From NCBI GenBank assembly GCA_015486375.1, contig WFRR01000119.1, forward strand, positions 1 through 42,459: 42,459 nucleotides of DNA. The letters are read 5' to 3'. A model generated the notes under the pieces. It saw nothing but the letters and a program-made list of their open reading frames with translations, ran no database searches and was not told where the DNA came from. Shown here one piece after another: positions 1 through 8,107 of this stretch; position 1 is the stretch's first letter, and the number at the start of each line of letters is the position of its first letter. The position numbers and the translations under genes are program-made. Source of the stretch: Thiotrichaceae bacterium. Its GTDB lineage: Bacteria > Pseudomonadota > Gammaproteobacteria > Thiotrichales > Thiotrichaceae.

Positions 1-671
1 GTCTCTGTATTACTTGCCCCAATTTGCTTTAAATCCCGCATCAACTGTTCAACCTTGCTATAGGTCATGGTAATCATTTCCATATCCATGACAGGTTGCG
101 AAAAACCTGCTTTCATTAATTCGTCCCCAATATCGTGCATATCAGGATAAATGCTACTATGAGGAGAATCATCAACCTGCCCCCAACTGTGACGTAATTC
201 TTTCAAGGTATCTGGTCCAAAGGTGGTAAACAGTAATAAGCCGCCTGAACGCATACTACGCGCCATTTCTGTAAAGACCTTAGGCAAGTCATCGCACCAT
301 TGCAACATTAGGTTAGACATCAATAAATCAACACTTTTAGGTTTCAAGGGTAATTGGTGTACATCCGCACACACCGCCATTGGCTTACGCAACCAAGAAC
401 CTTTTTTACGAGTCTGCTTTAGCATATTCACAGCCAAGTCTAACGCTAATATTTGTGATTTAGGGTAGTGTTTTAATAAAGCGGCTGTAATTTGTCCTGT
501 GCCACAGCCAAGATCGACTGCGAGTTCAGGTTGCACCTTAATATAATCTAAGCGTTCAATTAAACGTCGTGCTACCTCTTGCTGCAAGATAGCCGCTGCA
601 TCGTAGCTCTGTGCAGACTTCTCAAAGTTCTTACGCGTTATGCGTCGATCAATACAAAATGGTTTAGACAT
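1..671 (-). CDS. bioC: Malonyl-ACP O-methyltransferase BioC (3' end outside window)
   Basis: SAM-dependent methyltransferase that caps malonyl-ACP as the methyl ester, so that fatty acid synthesis can build the pimeloyl chain of biotin. The protein starts MSKPFCIDRRITRKNF. It has the class I motif DLGCGTGQ around residue 54, an acidic post-I strand (ALDLA), and the stretch LMSNLMLQWCDDLP typical of BioC. About 223 codons are present and the C-terminus runs off the left edge. The ATG at 671 has an AGGAA-like ribosome site about ten bases upstream. The nearest upstream gene on this strand is tRNA-Lys, which ends in its own terminator, so bioC probably has a separate promoter or belongs to a bio operon outside the window. 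The family assignment is strong. A UbiE/generic methyltransferase is the only real alternative and fits less well. Confidence 0.88.
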   Translation of the reverse strand, partial: MSKPFCIDRRITRKNFEKSAQSYDAAAILQQEVARRLIERLDYIKVQPELAVDLGCGTGQITAALLKHYPKSQILALDLAVNMLKQTRKKGSWLRKPMAVCADVHQLPLKPKSVDLLMSNLMLQWCDDLPKVFTEMARSMRSGGLLLFTTFGPDTLKELRHSWGQVDDSPHSSIYPDMHDIGDELMKAGFSQPVMDMEMITMTYSKVEQLMRDLKQIGASNTE

Positions 672-751
672 ATTTGGCTTATTCCTTATTGGTGAGATGG
701 GGAATAGGGGTGCTGAGTTTGCTATTTTCTCGTGTAGCAACGGGGTAATAA

Positions 752-794
752 AAGCAAAAAAAAAGGGCTTCAGCAAAACTGCTGAAGCCCTTTT
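752..794 (-). terminator. Rho-independent terminator of tRNA-Lys
   Basis: A perfect 15-bp inverted repeat (761-775 with 780-794) has a 4-base loop and the core AGGGCTTCAGCA. On the minus strand it is followed by a run of Ts (complement of the A-run at 755-763). It lies directly downstream of the tRNA and insulates it from bioC. The other strand has only a short T run, so it may be weakly bidirectional. Confidence 0.9.
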
Positions 795-800
795 AGAATA

Positions 801-876
801 TGGTGGGCCGTGAGCGATTCGAACGCTCGACATCCTGATTAAAAGTCAGATGCTCTACCAACTGAGCTAACGGCCC
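801..876 (-). tRNA. tRNA-Lys (anticodon TTT)
   Basis: The reverse complement folds as a 76-nt tRNA. It has a 7-bp acceptor stem (GGGCCGT), a D arm GCTC-AGTTGGTA-GAGC, an anticodon loop CTTTTAA with UUU at positions 34-36, a T arm containing GTTCGAATC, and an encoded CCA end (801-803). It closely resembles the Escherichia coli tRNA-Lys. It stands alone, with a strong promoter just upstream and a terminator just downstream. Confidence 0.97.
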
Positions 877-890
877 TGAAAGAGATGCGT

Positions 891-918
891 ATTATACAAA
901 GGAATCGCTGCTGTGCAA
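891..918 (-). promoter_or_regulatory. Sigma-70 promoter of tRNA-Lys
   Basis: On the minus strand there is a -35 box TTGCAC (913-918), a 16-bp spacer and a perfect -10 box TATAAT (891-896). This places the transcription start a few bases before the tRNA 5' end at 876. The downstream GC-poor discriminator runs straight into the tRNA. Confidence 0.8.
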
Positions 919-947
919 GTACTTTCGTATCTTTTTTTGAAATTAAT

Positions 948-1715
948 TTAAGCCAACATTTCTTGGTAAGAAATCCCACCACAATCAATGAATGTATGTT
1001 GCAGATTAAACTGACTTTTTAGCTGTTCACCCAGTGATAAAACACCATAACGCTCTGTGGCGTGATGACCTGCGGCAAAATAATGTATGCCCGCTTCTCT
1101 GGCTACATGGATGGTACTTTCTGATATTTCTCCTGAAATATAAGCATCTGCTCCAAGACTAACGGCTGTTTCAATATAATTTTGCGCGCCACCTGAACAC
1201 CATGCAATACGTTTAATTTTATGTGTGCCTCCTGCAATTACTAATGGCTTATGTGCTAAAACTTGCGTTAGCTTTGCACTCAATGAAGCAATATCGTGTG
1301 TTTGGGTAAATGAGCCAATATTACCAATACCCTGTTTATCCATCACCGCTTCGACCTGAATATCCAAGCGTTGAGCTAATTGAGCATTATTGCCTAATTG
1401 AGGATGAGCATCTAAAGGTAAATGATAGGCTAATAAATTGATGTCATGTGCTAATAATTTTTTAATTCGTCGGTACTTCATTCCTGTAATTTCAGCCGCT
1501 TCATTGCGCCAAAAGTAGCCATGATGAACCAGCAACATATCGGCTCGTACCGCAATCGCTGCTTCAATTAACTCAAGGCTAGCAGTAACACCACTAACAA
1601 TATGTTGAACCTCCTGTTTACCTTCAACTTGTAGCCCATTGGGTGCATAATCTTTAAATGCACCAATATTAAGCAACTTATTGCTATAAGAGACAATTTC
1701 ATTACGTATTGCCAT
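948..1715 (-). CDS. ybgI: Nif3-like dinuclear metal centre protein (YbgI family)
   Basis: Member of the NIF3/YbgI/DUF34 family. These are toroidal hexamers with a two-metal site, often annotated as GTP cyclohydrolase I type 2, though their physiological role is unsettled. At 255 residues it is the typical short bacterial form. The metal ligands expected for the family are visible: the HHG of LLVHHGYFWRN (about residue 64), the D of LPLDAHP, and the C-terminal GHHATERYGV with its H and E. The conserved SGGAQNYIETAVSLGADAYI and ISGE segments are intact. The ATG at 1715 gives the family N-terminus. The gene appears monocistronic: 117 bases separate it from the end of the next minus-strand gene. 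Confidence 0.9.
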   Translation of the reverse strand: MAIRNEIVSYSNKLLNIGAFKDYAPNGLQVEGKQEVQHIVSGVTASLELIEAAIAVRADMLLVHHGYFWRNEAAEITGMKYRRIKKLLAHDINLLAYHLPLDAHPQLGNNAQLAQRLDIQVEAVMDKQGIGNIGSFTQTHDIASLSAKLTQVLAHKPLVIAGGTHKIKRIAWCSGGAQNYIETAVSLGADAYISGEISESTIHVAREAGIHYFAAGHHATERYGVLSLGEQLKSQFNLQHTFIDCGGISYQEMLA

Positions 1716-1833
1716 ATTTATTCCTTATTTATTCCTTAAATTTGAGTGAAATTTTGATTTTAGTTTTTAAAAATACTGAGAAGTCGGGTTTGCTTTGAAA
1801 TCCAGATTTAAAATTAAGTAGATTAGACCCGAT

Positions 1834-2850
1834 TCACATAGGACAAATCGTATTTAAATGAAATGGCATCGGACTATCTAACTTTCCATATTCCTGTTGT
1901 TGTTGTAGGTAATGGACAGAAAAGCTTTCTCTGCCTTGCCAGTGTTGGTAATACTGATTGCGGTGCTGTAGCCATGCACTTTTCTGCCAAGCACAATATT
2001 GCTTTAACTCGGGATAAACACTTTTAAAACGATGTTGTAAATACGCGCTGGTATTGTAAGATTCATCAAACCAAGGGTTAACATAGTATTTAAGGTCAAT
2101 TAGTCTACTAAACCGCCATGTATTATTATTACGACGCTGTAAGTAAGCTTGGTTACCGCTACAGAAATTTTGATGAAAGCGTAACCCTTGATAATTAGCT
2201 TCAAGATCAGCATAAGAAAACACACCTGAAACCCAATAGCCAAAGTAGGTTTTTTCCTGTGTAATACCTTTTTTTATCGCGGCAATTTCTGCATCCAACA
2301 ATGAAGCACCGCGCTGTCGTTGTTTTTGGTAATGTTCAAAATAAAAATAGCCTGTACGTAAAATATGATCCAATTTATCCACACCTAAATGAATGCCATT
2401 AATATTGATGTTAATACCAAACATTTTTAACTTAAATAGCTGACTTCTCTTATAAATAGAGGCTTCAATAACGTCAAATTTACTGTAAGTAATGGGAGGA
2501 TAACGGGCTAATTGAGGATCATCATAAATGCGTCGTTCGATTTCCGAAATAAAATCTAAGCCTTTATTCTTATTATAACTATCAAGAATTTTTTTATGCA
2601 CTTCATCACAGCTTAATTGCTGACGCTGTTGAGGCGGTAATTGATTAATAGCTTGAATGGTTTGCCATGTACGTTGATTCAGAAAACTATTTAAATAGGC
2701 ACTAATATCATTGAGAGATTTTCCCCACAACATATATTGATCTGTCTCCAGTGCATGACTGGCAGCAGGAGACAAAAGTAGACTGAAGCTAAGCGCGGCT
2801 GGAATGTAAAATAGTTTGCACCTTGTGCAGAAAAGTCTGCATATCAGCAT
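1834..2850 (-). CDS. Exported protein of unknown function overlapping hisC
   Basis: About 338 residues. I do not recognise a characterised family. The ATG at 2850 yields a signal peptide: basic start MLICRLFCTRCK, hydrophobic core through PAALSFSLLLSPA, and cleavage after ASHA. This suggests a periplasmic or outer-membrane product. The mature part is rich in Tyr, Gln and Arg, with a conserved-looking centre (LGVDKLDHILRTGYFYFEHY, then GYWVSGVFSYADLEANYQG). No transmembrane segment follows. The start lies inside hisC, with 62 bases shared in another frame, and no good ribosome site is visible, so translation may be coupled to hisC. Longer starts at 2880 and 2898 would spoil the signal peptide. 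It is the last gene of an aroC-hisC run but has no evident link to amino acid synthesis. Confidence 0.75.
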   Translation of the reverse strand: MLICRLFCTRCKLFYIPAALSFSLLLSPAASHALETDQYMLWGKSLNDISAYLNSFLNQRTWQTIQAINQLPPQQRQQLSCDEVHKKILDSYNKNKGLDFISEIERRIYDDPQLARYPPITYSKFDVIEASIYKRSQLFKLKMFGINININGIHLGVDKLDHILRTGYFYFEHYQKQRQRGASLLDAEIAAIKKGITQEKTYFGYWVSGVFSYADLEANYQGLRFHQNFCSGNQAYLQRRNNNTWRFSRLIDLKYYVNPWFDESYNTSAYLQHRFKSVYPELKQYCAWQKSAWLQHRNQYYQHWQGRESFSVHYLQQQQEYGKLDSPMPFHLNTICPM

Positions 2851-3862
2851 CCGTGCCAATTGTAATACGTAAATAATCATCAATTCGTGGAGAAGCAAAA
2901 TAACGGACTAAAATACCCTGTTCTTTCAAACGTAGATACATTCTTTTTGCAGTAATGCCTTGAGGCTTAATAAATAAAAAGTTTGCGCTAGACGGAAGTA
3001 CTTTAAAATCCAGTGTCTTTAAACGGTCTGTGACCATCTGACGCGTAGCGATAATTTTACTGCAACAGACTTCAAGATAATCTTTATCGCGCATCGCAGC
3101 AGCAGCCCCCACAATATCAGCCCGCCCGAGAGGATAAGCATTAAAGGAGTTTTTCACCCTCTCCAAAGCTTCAATTAAATCTGCATGACCCATTGCAAAA
3201 CCGACCCGCAAACCAGCCAGAGAACGAGATTTAGAGAAAGTTTGTACCACTAATAAATTAGGATATTGATCAATTAATTTTACCGCTGATTCTGCCCCAA
3301 AATCAACATAAGCTTCATCAACAACGACTACACAATCCTGATTGTGATCCAGTATAGTTTGAATTTGTTGGCAATTGAGTGCCAGTCCTGTCGGGGCATT
3401 CGGATTTGCAAAAATAATGCCACCCTTGTCACCTTTACAGTAATCCTCAATATTAATGGCTAATTGATCATCAAGAGGGACAGAAACGGTTTCAATCGCA
3501 AACAGGCGACTATAAACCTTATAAAATCCATAACTAATATCAGGATAAAAAAGCGGTTTTTCCTGTTTTAATAAAGCCGAAAAAACATGGGCTAATACTT
3601 CATCTGAACTATTACCAACAAAAACTTGATTGCGTTCTAGTTCATAATTATCGGCAATTGCACGATTGAGTGCTTCGCTATTTGGGTCTGAATATAAACG
3701 CAAACTTTCATCAGAAGCGGCTTGTATCGCGGCTAAAGCTTTGGGTGAAGGTGGGTAGGGGTTCTCATTAGTATTTAACTTAATATACTGATTATCTTTG
3801 GGTTGTTCACCAGGAATATAGGGATCAAGTTCATGAACCCGTTGGCTCCAAAATTTGCTCAT
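2789..3862 (-). CDS. hisC: Histidinol-phosphate aminotransferase
   Basis: PLP-dependent fold-type I aminotransferase that converts imidazole-acetol phosphate and glutamate to histidinol phosphate in histidine synthesis. The protein is 357 residues, the usual length. It has the N-terminal LNTNENPYPPSP substrate motif, GNSSDEVL, FANPNAPTG, the VVDEAYVDFG strand that binds the PLP pyridine nitrogen, and TFSKSRSLAGLRVG with the Schiff-base lysine. The C-terminal RITIGTDADMQ segment is also present. It starts nine bases after aroC, so the two are cotranscribed, and its last 62 bases overlap the exported protein downstream. Such stand-alone hisC copies next to aromatic genes can also act on aromatic amino acids. 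That broader activity is inference. Confidence 0.93.
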   Translation of the reverse strand: MSKFWSQRVHELDPYIPGEQPKDNQYIKLNTNENPYPPSPKALAAIQAASDESLRLYSDPNSEALNRAIADNYELERNQVFVGNSSDEVLAHVFSALLKQEKPLFYPDISYGFYKVYSRLFAIETVSVPLDDQLAINIEDYCKGDKGGIIFANPNAPTGLALNCQQIQTILDHNQDCVVVVDEAYVDFGAESAVKLIDQYPNLLVVQTFSKSRSLAGLRVGFAMGHADLIEALERVKNSFNAYPLGRADIVGAAAAMRDKDYLEVCCSKIIATRQMVTDRLKTLDFKVLPSSANFLFIKPQGITAKRMYLRLKEQGILVRYFASPRIDDYLRITIGTDADMQTFLHKVQTILHSSRA

Positions 3863-3871
3863 GGTTTATCC

Positions 3872-4969
3872 TTAAATAGAAGCGGGAATATCAGGTAGAT
3901 CAGTAACCACATCACGATTTTGAGCACGATGTCGCAAGGCATGATCTAGCAAAGTAATCGCTAACATCGCCTCGCAGATAGGTGTAGCACGAATTCCGAC
4001 GCAGGGATCATGCCGACCTTTAGTAATCACTTCAACAGCTTCACCCTGTAAATTCACTGTTTCTCCTGCCAAACGGAGACTAGAGGTAGGTTTAAAGGCA
4101 GTATGGACAATAATATCTTGTCCTGAGGTAATCCCACCTAATGTGCCACCAGCTTGATTACTTTTAAAACCCTGCATAGTGATTTCATCACGATGCTCTG
4201 TCCCCTTTTGAGTAACACAGTCAAAACCTGCACCAATCTCAACTCCTTTGGCTGCATTGATACTCATCATTGCATGAGCAATATCGGCTTCAATACGATC
4301 AAAAATGGGTTCACCTAAGCCAACAGGCACATTGGACGCGACTACCGTAATTTTAGCGCCAACTGAATTACCTTCCTTGCGTAAAGCATCCATATAATTT
4401 TCCATCTCAGATACTTTACTAGCATCAGGACAGAAAAAAGGATTATTGGCAATTTCATTCCAATCCTGTGCTTCGGCTTTAATCGGACCTAATTGAGATA
4501 AATAACCGCGTACTTCAATGTCATAACACGCTTTTAGATACTTTTTAGCCACTGCGCCTGCGGCAACTCGCATAGCCGTTTCTCGGGCAGAAGAGCGTCC
4601 GCCACCGCGATAATCACGAAATCCATATTTTTTATAGTAGGTATAGTCAGCATGACCAGGACGAAAACGATCCATGATAGTAGAGTAATCTTTAGAACGC
4701 TGATCCATATTATGGATAATCAGCGCAATCGGTGTACCTGTGGTTTTACCTTCAAAAACACCCGATAAAATTTGTACTTGATCCAGTTCACGTCGTTGTG
4801 TGGTATGGCGACTTGTACCTGGTTTACGCCGATCTAAATCTATTTGAATATCGGCTTCTGACAGAGCCATACCCGGAGGACAACCATCAACAATACAGCC
4901 AATTGCTGGCCCATGACTTTCACCAAAAGAGGTGACGCTAAATAATTTTCCAAAGGTGTTTCCTGACAT
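3872..4969 (-). CDS. aroC: Chorismate synthase
   Basis: Flavin-dependent lyase for the last step of the shikimate pathway, from EPSP to chorismate. Signatures: [19 protein letters not shown] at the start, [13 protein letters not shown], the motif [31 protein letters not shown], and the C-terminal [19 protein letters not shown] containing the RHDPC signature. Length is 365 residues, normal for the bacterial bifunctional-independent type. I chose the ATG at 4969 because it gives the family N-terminus. A TTG four codons upstream sits too close to the TAGGA ribosome site. It heads the aroC-hisC-exported-protein run, with nine bases to hisC. The upstream gap to the next minus-strand gene is about 90 bases and holds the probable promoter. 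Confidence 0.96.
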   Translation of the reverse strand: MSGNTFGKLFSVTSFGESHGPAIGCIVDGCPPGMALSEADIQIDLDRRKPGTSRHTTQRRELDQVQILSGVFEGKTTGTPIALIIHNMDQRSKDYSTIMDRFRPGHADYTYYKKYGFRDYRGGGRSSARETAMRVAAGAVAKKYLKACYDIEVRGYLSQLGPIKAEAQDWNEIANNPFFCPDASKVSEMENYMDALRKEGNSVGAKITVVASNVPVGLGEPIFDRIEADIAHAMMSINAAKGVEIGAGFDCVTQKGTEHRDEITMQGFKSNQAGGTLGGITSGQDIIVHTAFKPTSSLRLAGETVNLQGEAVEVITKGRHDPCVGIRATPICEAMLAITLLDHALRHRAQNRDVVTDLPDIPASI

Positions 4970-5059
4970 AAGCCCAGTCAAATCCTAGTGATTAATATAA
5001 TATTTAACATTATACGGTGAATCTAAGCACATATCTTCTTAGCTTAAAGTTTAACGACG

Positions 5060-5755
5060 CTATTTTGTATTCGGTATCAGCGTTGTTGGAGCGGGTATAA
5101 GCACATTAGTTACTGCTCCACTTAATTGGGGTGTCACAGTGGGTAAAGTTGGCTTTATTGTCTGTTGACTCGGCTTTGGAACTGTTAGCATTTGTGTATT
5201 GTATAAAGGCTGATTTAAGCGTGGAGCAGGCGTGTTATCCCCCCCCCAAGGCATTATCTTACGCATCATGGATAGAGGTTTAGAAAAATTTCGATTCATA
5301 TTCCAGAGATTTTGCCCCATATTATGGGTGGTATTTGCCATTGATGCAGTTGCATTACGCATATCATAAATATTATCTGACATCGTACCGACTTTACCTT
5401 CCATGGCAGGCATAGTATCACTCACGACATTACTTAATTGACTCATATCGGCACGCATCCCATGTAAATCATTGCCAATGGATTGCATCTGTGCTGACAT
5501 ACCCATAACACCGACTTCCATAATAGGCAATGATTTGGTCATCACTTTTGCCATTTGATCAATATTGACAGAAAGCTCTTCCATTCGTTGCAACATGCCA
5601 TAAATCAAATAAAATCCAAATCCTGCTAACACAACAAAAGCAATCATGGCAGGAAATACTGCATATTTCCAACGAGTTTCAAATGATTCTAAAGCATCTT
5701 CAATATTTTCTTCATTCTCATTCTCAGCTTTTGTATGGTTTATTGATTTCGACAT
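5060..5755 (-). CDS. Membrane-anchored Met-rich coiled-coil protein with a G9 tract
   Basis: 231 residues; family not recognised. An acidic cytoplasmic N-terminus (to about residue 30) precedes one transmembrane helix at about 32-54. A long heptad coiled coil follows (about 69-156). One core position reads L76, V83, M90, L97, M104, V111, M118, M125, M132, M139, M146, M153. The other reads M72, M79, M86, I93, M100, L107 and then turns polar. A short PLSMMRKIMPWGG joint leads to a proline/threonine-rich tail (175-231). The codons for W170-G171-G172-D173 contain nine consecutive Gs (5239-5247 on the plus strand), very unusual in such AT-rich DNA. It lies 76 bases downstream of selD on the same strand, with no obvious functional tie. 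A periplasm-facing stalk is my best structural reading; the function is unknown. Confidence 0.8.
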   Translation of the reverse strand: MSKSINHTKAENENEENIEDALESFETRWKYAVFPAMIAFVVLAGFGFYLIYGMLQRMEELSVNIDQMAKVMTKSLPIMEVGVMGMSAQMQSIGNDLHGMRADMSQLSNVVSDTMPAMEGKVGTMSDNIYDMRNATASMANTTHNMGQNLWNMNRNFSKPLSMMRKIMPWGGDNTPAPRLNQPLYNTQMLTVPKPSQQTIKPTLPTVTPQLSGAVTNVLIPAPTTLIPNTK

Positions 5756-5831
5756 AAAACTTTCCTAGAGACTGCAAGAATTGAAATTATATCGAAAATC
5801 AGCAGGTTTTGGATTGAATAAAGTGGAACGA

Positions 5832-6875
5832 TTAAGCAAGCGTAATTCTTATTTTTTCATCATCTAAAGCATTGCTCATGACTCCGATGGATTCTAGTGT
5901 AAGTCCATTTGCCTGTGTGATTTTCAAAAACTCATCTAACCCTTCATCACTGACGGTGACTAATAAACCACCACTGGTTTGCGGATCACATAAAATAGCT
6001 TGTTGATCAGCACTCACCTCACCAAGTACGTGTCCAAAGCTTTCAAAGTTTCGGCTAGCTCCCCCTGGTGAACAACCCATTGCAAGATATTCATTCACAT
6101 GTTCGAGTAAAGGAATTTTATCAAAATCCAGTTGCACTTTAAGCCCACTGCCTTCACAGACTTCACGTAAGTGTCCAGCTAGACCAAAACCTGTTACATC
6201 GGTTAAAGCATTAACACCATCAATCTGAGCTAATTCTGCCCCAATTTTATTGAGGATACACATTGTATCCATTGCAATACTTTCATGTTCAGCCTTAAGC
6301 TTTTTCTGCTTCTGAGCAGTTGTGAGGATTCCAATACCAATCGGCTTAGTTATAAAGATATGATCACCTGCTTTGGCAGTATCATTTTGTTTTAACTGAT
6401 CAATCGCCACCGTGCCTGTTACCGCTAAACCAAAAATAGGCTCAGGTGCGTCAATACTATGTCCACCTGCTAAAGCAATACCTGCATCTTGACAAACTTT
6501 ACGACCGCCCTCGATGACTTGTTGTCCGACTTCAGGGGGTAATTTATCAATCGGCCAACCAAAAATAGCAATCGCCATAATGGGTTTACCACCCATCGCA
6601 TACACATCACTAATTGCATTGGTTGCCGCAATTTGTCCAAACATAAAAGGATCATCAACAATTGGCATAAAGAAATCAGTAGTACTAATAATGCCTAAGC
6701 CATTACCGACATCATAAACAGCTGCATCATCACGTGAACTATTACCTACCAATAAAGCACTATCAAGCTCTTGAGTCAGCTTGGTTTCTAACATAATATC
6801 AAGAACTGCAGGAGAAATTTTGCAACCACAGCCCGCGCCATGACTATATTCTGTTAACTTAATAGGTGTATCCAT
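5832..6875 (-). CDS. selD: Selenide, water dikinase (selenophosphate synthetase)
   Basis: Makes selenophosphate from selenide and ATP, the selenium donor for selenocysteine, selenouridine in tRNA, and selenoneine. The protein is 347 residues. It has the catalytic loop [13 protein letters not shown] with Cys16, Cys18 and Lys19, so it is the cysteine form rather than a selenoprotein. The PurM-like ATP-binding parts are [59 protein letters not shown] and [11 protein letters not shown] chose the ATG at 6875 because it gives the normal SelD N-terminus. An in-frame start further up, overlapping egtD, would add an unrelated hydrophobic stretch. It is divergent from egtD, with about 100 bases between them. 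No selA, selB, selU or senA/senB is in the window, so the selenium product it serves here is open. Confidence 0.96.
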   Translation of the reverse strand: MDTPIKLTEYSHGAGCGCKISPAVLDIMLETKLTQELDSALLVGNSSRDDAAVYDVGNGLGIISTTDFFMPIVDDPFMFGQIAATNAISDVYAMGGKPIMAIAIFGWPIDKLPPEVGQQVIEGGRKVCQDAGIALAGGHSIDAPEPIFGLAVTGTVAIDQLKQNDTAKAGDHIFITKPIGIGILTTAQKQKKLKAEHESIAMDTMCILNKIGAELAQIDGVNALTDVTGFGLAGHLREVCEGSGLKVQLDFDKIPLLEHVNEYLAMGCSPGGASRNFESFGHVLGEVSADQQAILCDPQTSGGLLVTVSDEGLDEFLKITQANGLTLESIGVMSNALDDEKIRITLA

Positions 6876-6974
6876 GATGAAATTTTCCAGTATTTGAATA
6901 ATTAACGGGCATGTTACTGTAATGAAAAACAAATCGCTAATTTTCAATCCTAATATAACAACCAAAAGGATATT

Positions 6975-7937
6975 ATGAATTTCCAATTACACAATTATCA
7001 GCCTGATACTGAGGATTTAAAAACCGTTGTTATAAAGGGGTTGCAACACTCACCTAAACAATTACATCCTAAGTTTTTCTACGATGAAATTGGCTCAAAA
7101 CTTTTTGATCAAATTTGCCAACAGCCTGAATATTATATTCCCACCGTTGAACAAGAAATTTTTGCACAATATGCTGATGAAATGATTGAGTGCATAAGTT
7201 CAAATTGCGTCATTATTGAACCAGGTGCAGGCAGTACCAAAAAAATACGTTTTTTATTAGAACGCATGCAAAAAAATCTACCTACAATGTATGTACCAAT
7301 GGATATATCGGCTGAACATTTACAACGATCAGCCCAGCAGCTCGCTAACGATTACCCTGAATTATCTGTTCACGCGGTTTGTGTTGATCATACAAAACCT
7401 TTTCAACTTCCCGATGAAATTCCTGCTCATCGACGTGTACTCTTTTACCCCGGTTCGAGTTTAGGTAATTTTAAACCCCATGAAGCGATTGATTTCTTAC
7501 AAGAACTACGTAATCAAGGCGGTGATGATAGTGCTTTGCTCATCGGCATTGATACTAAGAAAGATAGCGATGTTCTTAATCATGCCTATAATGATGCGGC
7601 TGAGGTTACGGCTGCCTTTAATTTGAATTTATTAACTCGAATTAATAGTGAATTAGGCACAAAAATAGCCGTAGATCGCTTTGCTCACCATGCTTTTTAT
7701 AATAAAGCTAAGAGTCGAATCGAGATGCACTTAGTCAGTAAACAAGAACAGACTCTGCATATACTCCAGCATGAATTTCATTTTGATGCAGGTGAAACGA
7801 TTCATACTGAAAACTCCTATAAATATTCTGTGAATGAATTTCAAACCCTTGTGACTAAAGCAGGCTGGGTATGTGATCATGTTTGGTTGGATGACAAACA
7901 CTATTTTGGTGTCTATTTTCTACGAGCAGCTAAATGA
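6975..7937 (+). CDS. egtD: L-histidine N-alpha-methyltransferase (EgtD)
   Basis: SAM-dependent enzyme that trimethylates histidine to hercynine, the precursor of ergothioneine and selenoneine. The protein is 320 residues, the usual length. Family motifs seen: [31 protein letters not shown], the SAM loop [36 protein letters not shown], the histidine-binding [26 protein letters not shown], and TENSYKYS near the end. An AAAGGA ribosome site precedes the ATG. It is divergent from selD. The usual partner egtB is not adjacent on either side: the next gene on the strand is pelB, 170 bases on. The last 50 bases before pelB show no terminator, so read-through is possible. Confidence 0.93.
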   Translation: MNFQLHNYQPDTEDLKTVVIKGLQHSPKQLHPKFFYDEIGSKLFDQICQQPEYYIPTVEQEIFAQYADEMIECISSNCVIIEPGAGSTKKIRFLLERMQKNLPTMYVPMDISAEHLQRSAQQLANDYPELSVHAVCVDHTKPFQLPDEIPAHRRVLFYPGSSLGNFKPHEAIDFLQELRNQGGDDSALLIGIDTKKDSDVLNHAYNDAAEVTAAFNLNLLTRINSELGTKIAVDRFAHHAFYNKAKSRIEMHLVSKQEQTLHILQHEFHFDAGETIHTENSYKYSVNEFQTLVTKAGWVCDHVWLDDKHYFGVYFLRAAK

Positions 7938-8107
7938 GAATATTATGAGTAGTTTATAAGAACGTTAATCGTTGAATTTGACCACTTTATACCGTTAATC
8001 TTGATTATTAGCTCAGTTAATAGGTTTCATCAAAAAATATTTGTTAACACTTTTCAATCAGCATACCATCGGCTTCAATAATAAAAACAATATGAGGCTA
8101 TCTAGGG
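7938..8107 (+). promoter_or_regulatory. Leader upstream of pelB with a phased direct repeat
   Basis: 170 bases between egtD and pelB. The octamer CGTTAATC occurs twice, at 7963-7970 and 7993-8000, exactly 30 bases apart (about three helical turns). A TTGACC hexamer lies between them at 7978-7983. Further on, the sequence TTATTAGCTCAGTTAATA (8006-8023) resembles TTATTGATTCAGTTAATA at 12663-12680, just before pelD. These are candidate operator sites by position and repetition only; no match to a named regulator is claimed. Confidence 0.35.

Noticed and set aside
6876-6986. Extended SelD N-terminus reaching into egtD
   Set aside because: The extra 37 residues are hydrophobic and unlike SelD; the ATG at 6875 gives the conserved N-terminus.
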